A stretch of 11,068 bases of DNA from an uncultured Bacteroidales bacterium (lineage in GTDB: Bacteria; Bacteroidota; Bacteroidia; Bacteroidales; UBA932), in NCBI GenBank assembly GCA_946062035.1, contig CAMGTS010000025.1:1-11068 (forward strand), in the 5' to 3' direction. Positions 1-6,312 of the stretch are shown here, in pieces; the stretch's first letter is position 1, and each line of letters starts with the position of its first letter. A program made the translations under genes and the position numbers. A model generated the notes under the pieces. It did not search any database and was not told the origin of the DNA. It was given only the letters and a program-made list of their open reading frames with translations.

Positions 1-126
1 AAACATATAATTATGAAAGAGGGAAAAATAACAATGTTCGGCAGCGAAATAGATATGTTCATAGACGACACAATCGGAGACGCAAAAGAAATTGAAATAG
101 CGTTCGGCCACAATCCGATGTTCTAA
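1..126 (+). CDS. 3' end of an unrecognised gene (partial)
   Basis: The first reading frame is open from the left edge to a TAA at 124-126, giving at least 41 residues that end in AFGHNPMF. Codon use looks like ordinary coding sequence, and a strong hairpin follows about 95 bases downstream, as expected after the end of a transcript. The visible tail is acidic and hydrophobic (MFGSEIDMFIDDTIGDAKEIEIAF), with no signal peptide, membrane segment or motif I can place in a family. An internal ATG at 13-15 could start a tiny 37-residue protein, but a C-terminal fragment of a longer gene starting outside the window is more likely because the frame has no stop before it. The gene converges on the Tricorn-like gene. 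I do not recognise it and assign no function. Confidence 0.5.
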   Translation, partial: KHIIMKEGKITMFGSEIDMFIDDTIGDAKEIEIAFGHNPMF

Positions 127-221
127 GTCATGCAACAGGCAGATGCCGCAGGCCGGCACATATTATCCGACATGCTAATTTACAGAAACGGTAATTGGTA
201 TTATATATTGCATTAAGCAGG

Positions 222-257
222 AAGTCCCCCGGCAGATTGCTCCGCCGGAGGACTTTT
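222..257. terminator. Shared (bidirectional) hairpin terminator between convergent genes
   Basis: The arm AAGTCCCCCGGC (222-233) pairs with GCCGGAGGACTT (244-255) around a 10-nt loop, giving 12 stacked positions. In plus-strand RNA position 228/249 is a C-A mismatch; in minus-strand RNA the same position becomes a U-G wobble, so the stem is continuous. Plus-strand transcripts leave the stem into UUUUGU. The minus-strand tail is not U-rich. It lies between the plus gene ending at 126 and the minus gene ending at 304, so it probably ends both transcripts. Confidence 0.7.
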
Positions 258-303
258 GTATCGTATCTTCAAACTATCGGCCTTCAAAAGACCTGACAAT
301 CCG

Positions 304-3300
304 TTATTTGACTTCCTGCAAAAGGCCTTTGACAGCCGCTTCAAGCTGAGGATCTTTACCGCTCAAAGCCGCCTCATACGGAAGAGCTACCTTTACATCA
401 GGCTCAAACTGAGTATTTTCGGTAACTACACCATCAAGACCCATAGTCGCTATCATCGGGATACCGAAAACGATTGTAGGATCAATCATTGTCTCCCACC
501 ATACTGCTGTTCCTGTACCCGCAACAGGCATACCATATACCTTGCCGACTTTATTCTGCTGATAGACAAACGGGAATATGAATGCGTCAGAATAGTTATC
601 CTCGCAAGTGAGGACTGCGCTTGGCTTAGTCCAACGTCCTAAAGGCTCGCCATCATCAAGAAGATTGCCTTGAGGGGCGAAATTCAAATATCTCTTGCCG
701 CTCAAAAGTGTGACAAGATCATCATGCAACCATCCGCCGCCATTGTGTCTGGTATCAATAATACATGCCTTCTTCTTGGCACCCTTGCCCATAAGGTAGT
801 TATAGACAACCCTATAGCTTGCCTGATCCATACCCTGAACATGAACGTAGCCAATCTGCCCGTTGCTCAATGAATCGGTCATCTTCTCCATGCGTGATGT
901 CCATCTGTCATAGAGGTTTGTACCGAGAGCGCGGAGAGCCACAGGTCTGATGACCTGCTCAAAGGTCTTGTCACCGGATTTAACTGTGAGCAAGGTATTG
1001 GTATTGGCAAGATTGTTCAAGTATTTGTTATAGTTGACACCTGCAGGGATGACCTCGCCATTGATAGCGGTTATTATGTCGCCGGCGGAAATCTTGTTGG
1101 CGAGCTTGTCGGCAGGACCGCCCGGTATAACTCCGGTAACCTTAATACCCTCACCGGTATAGGTCTCATCGAAGAACATGCCGAGGTTAGCTGTAGCGTC
1201 GCCACCTCTGTTCTTTGGATCACGTGCGGCATAATATCTTCCGCCGGTGTGAGAAGCGTTCAACTCACCAAGAAGCTCACTGATAAGAACCTGGAAATCG
1301 TAGTTATTGTTGATGTAAGGAAGGAACTTGGCGTACTCGTCGCGGTACATCTTCCAATCTATGCCATGGATCTTAGGATCGTAGAACTTCTTGACAACCT
1401 GAAGCCACATGTGCTGGAACATATACTCTCTCTCAGCCGCAGCGTCCAAAGACATTTTACCTGAAACCGCGATTGGTTTTACCATACCGCTGTTTACGTC
1501 AATTTTCACAGGGCTGCCGTTCCTCAAAGCGAACAAACTCTTCTCATCCTTGGAGAGTTTCATACCGCCGATATTCCCGACATTGCCCAAACGCTTAGGT
1601 TCACGGCTACGGGTATCTACGCTCCACAAATCCATTCCACGGTCATTACCGCGAACCAAATAGTAGAGTTTTTTGCAATCCTTTGTAAGGGCGTAAGAGT
1701 ATGTATTGCTTGCAAGTCTTGCGACCCTGTATTTTATACCGTCTAATTCGATGGCGATAGGCTTGTCATCTTTCTTGTCGTCTTTTTTAGCCTCTTTCTT
1801 ATCGTCCTTTTTGCCGTCTTTCTTTGCGGCCTTCTCTTTTTCAACTTTCTCAGCCTTTTCCTTCTCTGCTTTCTCCGCTTTTTCTTTCTCCGTCAGAAGT
1901 TCGAAATCGTCTTTGCTGAGCATGAATCTGTCGTAATCGGCCTTGCTGAAGAACGCAAGATATACACCGCTTCCATCTGAATATGTGAGTCCTTTACCGT
2001 CTAAGCTCCAACCATATCTGAACGCATTAGGAGTAATGTCTTCATAAGGGTATCTGATCTCACCGCCGTCAGCGCTTACCAAAGCGGTAGCGCCGCCTCT
2101 CATCTGGTTGCGTTCATCGTCGAATAGAATCCACTTGCTGTCTGGTGACCACTCGAAACCCCAATCACCGTCACGATATGAATGGTTGTGACCTTCCGGA
2201 AGGACGGTTACAGTCTTCTTGCTCTTCAAATCCATAACCTTCAAAGTGTTACGCTCGCATATATAGGCAAGTTTCTTACCGTCAGGACTGATATCAGGAG
2301 CAAAATTATCCTTTCCGTCAGCGACAACTTTTTCGATGTTCACCAAAGTTGAGTTATAGAAATATTTTTCTGTAGTGTCTTTCAAAGTCGCCTTCATGAT
2401 GCACCAGTTGCCGTCAACCTCAGCTGAATAGTAGATAGCCTTACCGTCCGGTGAGAAATTGACCATTCTCTCCTGATACGGAGTATTTGTGATTCTCTTT
2501 GTACGTGATGTCGTAGTGCTTGCCACGAAAAGCTCGCCTCTGTTGATAATAGCGACTTCCTTACCGTTAGGGCTTACAGCCATCTCGTTGCAGTCGTTGA
2601 TTGAAAGATTCGCGAGTTTCTGATAGCCTGCGTTTGTAGTAACCTTTACATCAAGCTTCTTGGCTTTCTGTCCGTCTGCAATCGTATATATATCACCTTT
2701 CCATACGAACGCAAGTTTTCCGCTCTTAGAACCGCTCACCTCTCTTACAGGGAAATCCTTAAAGCTTGTCATCTTCTTCTCCTCTCCGGTCGCAAGGTCT
2801 CTCTTATAGAGGTTATGCGCACCGCTCTTTTCGTTTGTATAGTATACGGACTTACCGTCAGCACTCAAAACAGGGCTTAGGTCATCGCCATCGGCGGTAG
2901 TGACCTTGGTGTATGTCTTAGATGCGACATCGAAACGGAGTATATCGCGGGTTACGGCTGACGTATGGTGTTTTCTCCAAGCGTCCTCATAGCCTTTTTT
3001 ATCCTGGAACAAGACAAAACTTCCGTCCTCCGACATCTTAGCCTCATCAGAAGCCACCGCAGACAAAAGGATAGGTCTTCCTCCGTTTACAGGAACCGTA
3101 TAAAGGAAATTACCGCTTGAAGGGAACTGGACGCTTTCAGCAGGGTCCAATCTTGAACTGCCGAAAAGAACACTTTTATTATCGGCCGTGAAATCATACG
3201 GATAGTCCGCCGCAGAGTTGTATGTCAACCTTGTAGGGACACCGCCTTTTGCAGGCATGACAAAGACATCCATGTTGCCGTAAACGTCGCTCGCATAGGC

Positions 3301-3555
3301 TATCATCTTTCCGTCTCTGCTCCATACAGGACGGCAAGAATAGTTGTCACCGCTTGTAATAGGGATGGCCACACCACCATCTACGCTGACCAAATATATA
3401 TTCCCCATGAACCCGAAAGCTATCTGGGTACCATCCGGAGAAATCGCAGGATTACGCAACCAACGCGCTTCCTGCTGTGCATTAGCGTTCTGCATACCGA
3501 AAACTACGGTCGCAAGAGTCGCCATGCAAACAAAAAATTTCTTGAATAACTTCAT
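304..3555 (-). CDS. Secreted Tricorn-like protease (S41 family, propeller-PDZ-protease)
   Basis: This 1083-residue protein is close in length to archaeal Tricorn (about 1070). Domains in order: a signal peptide (residues 1-26, cleavage after ANA); TolB/PD40-type beta-propeller blades with repeated SPDG/SPNG motifs to about 540; a Lys/Glu/Asp low-complexity linker at about 551-601; more propeller sequence; a helical core; a PDZ domain at about 800-880; and the protease domain. The expected Tricorn catalytic set is visible: Ser768-His769 in NASHTGG, an oxyanion NGGG loop, nucleophile Ser989 followed by Asp in NYSDAF, and Glu1046 in VTENTQ. It should therefore be an active periplasmic or secreted peptidase that degrades oligopeptides gated by the propellers; the substrate is unknown. 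I chose the ATG at 3555 because it begins the signal peptide. An in-frame ATG at 3585 lies in a dispersed repeat whose other copy also has an ATG but soon hits a stop. No Shine-Dalgarno is seen. It is divergent from the DJ-1-like gene. Confidence 0.9.
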   Translation of the reverse strand: MKLFKKFFVCMATLATVVFGMQNANAQQEARWLRNPAISPDGTQIAFGFMGNIYLVSVDGGVAIPITSGDNYSCRPVWSRDGKMIAYASDVYGNMDVFVMPAKGGVPTRLTYNSAADYPYDFTADNKSVLFGSSRLDPAESVQFPSSGNFLYTVPVNGGRPILLSAVASDEAKMSEDGSFVLFQDKKGYEDAWRKHHTSAVTRDILRFDVASKTYTKVTTADGDDLSPVLSADGKSVYYTNEKSGAHNLYKRDLATGEEKKMTSFKDFPVREVSGSKSGKLAFVWKGDIYTIADGQKAKKLDVKVTTNAGYQKLANLSINDCNEMAVSPNGKEVAIINRGELFVASTTTSRTKRITNTPYQERMVNFSPDGKAIYYSAEVDGNWCIMKATLKDTTEKYFYNSTLVNIEKVVADGKDNFAPDISPDGKKLAYICERNTLKVMDLKSKKTVTVLPEGHNHSYRDGDWGFEWSPDSKWILFDDERNQMRGGATALVSADGGEIRYPYEDITPNAFRYGWSLDGKGLTYSDGSGVYLAFFSKADYDRFMLSKDDFELLTEKEKAEKAEKEKAEKVEKEKAAKKDGKKDDKKEAKKDDKKDDKPIAIELDGIKYRVARLASNTYSYALTKDCKKLYYLVRGNDRGMDLWSVDTRSREPKRLGNVGNIGGMKLSKDEKSLFALRNGSPVKIDVNSGMVKPIAVSGKMSLDAAAEREYMFQHMWLQVVKKFYDPKIHGIDWKMYRDEYAKFLPYINNNYDFQVLISELLGELNASHTGGRYYAARDPKNRGGDATANLGMFFDETYTGEGIKVTGVIPGGPADKLANKISAGDIITAINGEVIPAGVNYNKYLNNLANTNTLLTVKSGDKTFEQVIRPVALRALGTNLYDRWTSRMEKMTDSLSNGQIGYVHVQGMDQASYRVVYNYLMGKGAKKKACIIDTRHNGGGWLHDDLVTLLSGKRYLNFAPQGNLLDDGEPLGRWTKPSAVLTCEDNYSDAFIFPFVYQQNKVGKVYGMPVAGTGTAVWWETMIDPTIVFGIPMIATMGLDGVVTENTQFEPDVKVALPYEAALSGKDPQLEAAVKGLLQEVK

Positions 3556-3700
3556 AATGTTATATCGGTTAGTATTATTTGTCATATATTCGCTGCGTCT
3601 CGGCTGAAAAAATGTCGGTACGCTTTTTCAGCCCTCGACTTGCAGTTTATAAATCTAATAGTCTCGCAATAAGACGAATTTAGTAACATTTTGTTGCATT
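3556..3700. promoter_or_regulatory. Divergent intergenic region, presumed promoters for both neighbours
   Basis: These 145 bases separate the minus-strand Tricorn-like gene from the plus-strand DJ-1-like gene and must hold both promoters. About half is occupied by repeat copy A. The remaining AT-rich part (about 3650-3700) is the most likely place for RNA polymerase binding. I see only imperfect matches to the Bacteroidota -7 element TAnnTTTG: TAACATTTTG near 3684 on the plus strand, with one extra spacer base, and TAAATTCG (3682-3675) on the minus strand. No matching -33 box is convincing, so individual promoters are not called. Neither start codon has a Shine-Dalgarno sequence, which is usual for this phylum. 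Confidence 0.5.
3581..3650 (-). repeat. Dispersed hairpin repeat, copy A
   Basis: This 70-bp stretch matches 9853-9921 at 60 of 70 aligned positions with one 1-base gap. It contains a 10-bp stem, GGCTGAAAAA (3602-3611) with TTTTTCAGCC (3624-3633), and a 12-nt loop. Outer segments CTGC (3593-3596) with GCAG (3642-3645) and GTC (3597-3599) with GAC (3637-3639) can extend the pairing here, but this outer part is not fully preserved in copy B. The repeat ends 25 nt before the Tricorn-like start codon, so it may be part of its 5' leader. It is not followed by a T-tract outside the stem, so it is not a standard terminator. Its role is unknown. Confidence 0.8.
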
Positions 3701-4249
3701 ATGAAAAAAGTGTTTATACTTCTTGCTGAGGGGGCGGAACCTGTCGAGGCGCTTGCGCCTGCCGACATACTGCGCCGTTGTAACATAGAAACGAGATTGG
3801 TTTCTATCGGTAATTCTCTGCAAATCAATTGTTCCAAAGGGATAAAAATTGAGGCTGACACTCTTATTTCGGATATCATGGAACAAGAACTCCCTGATAT
3901 GCTGATACTTCCTGGTGGGATGCCTGGTTACGAAAATCTTGCGGGAAGCAAAGAGGTTGAGGTACTTCTCAAAAAATGCGTAGAGGCCGGCAAATATATC
4001 GCGGCGATCTGCGGAGGGCCAAGCGTTCTTGCAAAATACTCTATTGCAGAAGGTTGCAACGTAACAAGCCACAGTTCGGTGAAAGAACAGATGGCAAAAT
4101 ACAACTACACCGGAGCACCGGTCGAAGCGGATGGAAAAATCATAACAGGCAAAGGAGCGGGGCGTTCGATAGAATTTGCGATCAGACTGGCCGAAATCCT
4201 GACCGACAGTGCGACCATTATAAATCTTCGCAAGGGATTAGAGTGCTGA
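3701..4249 (+). CDS. DJ-1/PfpI superfamily protein, YajL-like
   Basis: This 182-residue protein has the length and fold signature of single-domain DJ-1/YajL proteins (about 190 residues). Glu16 in GAEPVEA corresponds to DJ-1 Glu18, Cys104 in AAICGGPSVL is the nucleophile-elbow cysteine, and His124 in VTSHSS corresponds to DJ-1 His126, so the reactive-cysteine site is intact. The glycine-rich LILPGGMPGYENL segment before it is typical of the family. Proteins of this group are cytoplasmic and are linked to oxidative and carbonyl stress; proposed activities include glyoxalase and protein or nucleotide deglycase, and these are disputed. It has no signal peptide. It is transcribed alone, divergently from the protease and convergently with the operon to its right. 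The start at 3701 gives the canonical MKKVFILLAEGAEPVE opening. No Shine-Dalgarno is visible. The family call is firm; the exact reaction is not. Confidence 0.88.
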   Translation: MKKVFILLAEGAEPVEALAPADILRRCNIETRLVSIGNSLQINCSKGIKIEADTLISDIMEQELPDMLILPGGMPGYENLAGSKEVEVLLKKCVEAGKYIAAICGGPSVLAKYSIAEGCNVTSHSSVKEQMAKYNYTGAPVEADGKIITGKGAGRSIEFAIRLAEILTDSATIINLRKGLEC

Positions 4250-4274
4250 CACCCATCGTGGCGTTTTAATGATA

Positions 4275-4303
4275 GCCTAACCCTACTATGGTTCAGGCAT
4301 TTT
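4275..4303. terminator. Hairpin between convergent genes, probable terminator
   Basis: GCCTAACC (4275-4282) pairs with GGTTcAGGC (4290-4298), with a single bulged C at 4294 and a 7-nt loop. ATTTTC follows on the plus strand. It lies after the DJ-1-like stop and overlaps the last bases of the minus-strand acyltransferase. It fits a weak terminator for the plus-strand gene and perhaps for the operon from the right, whose tail on that strand is poor in T. Confidence 0.45.
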
Positions 4304-5462
4304 CACGGGAAACGACCGCATTCGCATATATTCCCAAGAAAATTTTCCGAAGTTCTCCGTCGGCAAGCTGGCTTTCTGTGCAGATTTCACCCAACACACG
4401 CTCCATTCTCTGTGTAAAGGCGGTCTTTCTTGCGACATCGTAATGATCCGAATATTTTTCAGAGCCATATAGCATATCGTATGCTATATAATTGGTATCA
4501 AACAAGTTATAGCCTTTATGAATCCTGTCATCGATAATGTCCGCAATCTTTTGAATCGATGAATTCCTGTCCAATCCCGCAAGTGCGGCCACATCTTCCT
4601 TATCAAGTGGTTTTCCTATGTGGATATGGACTCTGCCCTTTGGAGACATGATTCCCTTGAGAACACTTCGCATATCCTCGTCATCCTCCTTGATATACTT
4701 CTGACTCTTGGAAACGTATAACTCCCTTGCCTTCTCAGCATCGCAAGTCTCCCACTGATAGGATATCGCCATCGGAGCTATATTCAGTTCGCCGAAATTT
4801 TCTGAAAAATCCCTTCCGCCGGACAAAGAGAACATTTTCAGGACGGTAGGATTGGTCTTGTCAACTCCGTTCTTGTTGCGGCCATTGCTCTGAGCGATCC
4901 ATACTGATTGTTTCCGTTCTGTAATACAATATCTTATGTATTTTGAGAGATGCAATGAAGTATTGTAGAAATCGGTCGTATTGCCGCTACGGACAACCTT
5001 GAACATCCTGTTCGCCTTGCCGAAATCGGTTACTATGCCCGGCTGCATCAGATTATCTCCGAAAGTAATTTCAGAACAATCCAGATTATAATGATAAAGA
5101 GCCAATTGCAGCAATGCGGCATCCAAAAGAATATCGCGGTGATTGGAAACGAACAAATATGGTCTCCCCTTCTCGAGGTTCTCGAATCCGCTACACTCAA
5201 AACCATCTGTTGTCTGCAGAATGACAGAGTTGAGAGCATCCTGCATGAATTTAATCTGAAACTCAGCGACAGTCTTATACTCAGGAAATTCCGCAATATG
5301 TTCCGCCAGTTCTTTTCCACTGAAAAGGTACCTCATTACTGAAGTGAAAGCCGGATCCGAGGCTATCCTTTTCACCGCCGAGGGTATCTCGTCATCACGG
5401 TAAGGCCTTATATCGTCAAAATCATTAGTTACGTCTGCCGGTGTTTTAGTATTAATATCCAT
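4293..5462 (-). CDS. PlsC/LPLAT-superfamily acyltransferase, divergent active site
   Basis: This 389-residue protein is probably cytoplasmic or membrane-peripheral, with no clear signal peptide or membrane span. The glycerolipid-acyltransferase core is recognisable. LFVSNHRDILLD (residues 103-114) is the active-site block, with His108; NRMFKVVRSG (151-160) resembles the acceptor-binding block; and SVWIAQSNGR (186-195) stands where PlsC has FPEGTR. The spacing is unusual: Asp lies at +2 and +6 from the His instead of the canonical HX4D position +5. About 100 residues precede the core and about 130 follow it, so it is longer than PlsC (about 240). Similar Bacteroidota proteins are usually annotated as glycerol or 1-acylglycerol-3-phosphate acyltransferases. 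It is the last gene of the operon. Its ATG overlaps the hydrolase stop by 11 nt (ATGGATATTAA), with AGAGG just upstream. Its donor and acceptor are unknown; it may acylate the operon's lipid product. Confidence 0.75.
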   Translation of the reverse strand: MDINTKTPADVTNDFDDIRPYRDDEIPSAVKRIASDPAFTSVMRYLFSGKELAEHIAEFPEYKTVAEFQIKFMQDALNSVILQTTDGFECSGFENLEKGRPYLFVSNHRDILLDAALLQLALYHYNLDCSEITFGDNLMQPGIVTDFGKANRMFKVVRSGNTTDFYNTSLHLSKYIRYCITERKQSVWIAQSNGRNKNGVDKTNPTVLKMFSLSGGRDFSENFGELNIAPMAISYQWETCDAEKARELYVSKSQKYIKEDDEDMRSVLKGIMSPKGRVHIHIGKPLDKEDVAALAGLDRNSSIQKIADIIDDRIHKGYNLFDTNYIAYDMLYGSEKYSDHYDVARKTAFTQRMERVLGEICTESQLADGELRKIFLGIYANAVVSRENA

Positions 5463-6312
5463 TATCCTCTAACCACTTGATAAATAATTCGTTCCACCCT
5501 ATCGCATCCGAACCTTCCGGAGGTTCAATGCCAAATCCGTGCCCTCCCCTCTCATAGAAGTACGACTTGAAATCAGCGCCTGCCTCTTTCAGTCTCTCAA
5601 CAAAGGCTATCGAATTCATCGGGTCGACGACCGGGTCGTCTTTACAACTAAGAACAAAGATAGGGGATATTGTCGGTTTCACAATTTCCTCCAATGAAAG
5701 TCCGTGTTCCAAGCCTTTACGTCCTCTCAAGAGATAATACTTTGAATCTTTATGCGCCCACTCTTTTTCCATCGTGACAACAGGATAGATCATTCCCGAA
5801 AAGGCCGGTTTATACCTCCCCGTCTCCATTGCGGCAAGTCCTGCAATATGCCCACCCGCTGAAAAACCTATGACTCCTATCTTGTTTGTATCGACTCCGA
5901 ACTTTGCCGCATTGTCTTTGACAAAATCCGTAGCCTTACGGAAATCGAGCATCTGATCCGGATACATAGCGCCATACATACCCGTACTATAACGTACTAC
6001 GAAGGCCGCATATCCTTTTGACCTGAAATATCTTGCGACTTTATACCCCTCTCCGTCAATCCCCAGCCAATAATAGCTTCCACCGGGGAATATGAGTATA
6101 GCGGTGTTTCCGTCATCTGATGAACGGGAGTTTTTATGATTGTCAGGCAGATAAGCGAAAATCTTCACCCTTTTGTGCACGCTCTTATTATAGAGGACCT
6201 TCCAATCAGAAGAAGAACGGGCCCAAAGCTTTTGTTCAAAATCCTGGGCGTCGGCATTCTGCATAAAAAAGAGAATCAAAGCCAGAAATATGGTACACAC
6301 TTTATACGACAT
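5452..6312 (-). CDS. Secreted alpha/beta hydrolase (esterase-like)
   Basis: This 286-residue protein has a signal peptide (residues 1-22, cleavage after ADA) and should be periplasmic or lipid-side. The alpha/beta-hydrolase triad is visible: Ser151 in the elbow GFSAGG, Asp226 in CKDDPVVD and His258 in GGHGFG. FPGGSYY (75-81) supplies the oxyanion-hole glycines. The layout resembles small esterases such as acetyl-xylan esterase/BD-FAE-like enzymes and peptidase S9-like hydrolases without a propeller. The operon context argues for an ester or thioester on an exported lipid or pigment rather than a polysaccharide, but that is inference. Its ATG overlaps the end of the exporter gene by 11 nt (ATGTCGTATAA), and a clear GGAGG lies 8 nt upstream inside that gene, so it is translationally coupled. 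It also overlaps the next gene by 11 nt. The fold is certain; the substrate is not. Confidence 0.83.
   Translation of the reverse strand: MSYKVCTIFLALILFFMQNADAQDFEQKLWARSSSDWKVLYNKSVHKRVKIFAYLPDNHKNSRSSDDGNTAILIFPGGSYYWLGIDGEGYKVARYFRSKGYAAFVVRYSTGMYGAMYPDQMLDFRKATDFVKDNAAKFGVDTNKIGVIGFSAGGHIAGLAAMETGRYKPAFSGMIYPVVTMEKEWAHKDSKYYLLRGRKGLEHGLSLEEIVKPTISPIFVLSCKDDPVVDPMNSIAFVERLKEAGADFKSYFYERGGHGFGIEPPEGSDAIGWNELFIKWLEDNGY

Noticed and set aside
1706..1936. Plus-strand frame rich in Phe and Ser (FSAFSAFSFS)
   Set aside because: It is the antisense reading of the Lys/Glu repeat linker in the protease.
3556..3585. In-frame upstream ATG at 3585 for the Tricorn-like gene
   Set aside because: It adds ten polar residues before a good signal peptide and lies at the edge of repeat copy A. 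The matching ATG in copy B runs into a stop after three codons, so it is part of the repeat.
3675..3700. Bacteroidota-type -7 promoter boxes for the divergent genes
   Set aside because: Matches are imperfect (one extra spacer base or one mismatch) and no -33 box sits at the right distance, so no specific promoter is called.
5091..5342. Plus-strand 83-codon frame inside the acyltransferase gene
   Set aside because: It is antisense to a conserved enzyme core containing the NHRD motif and has no recognisable features.
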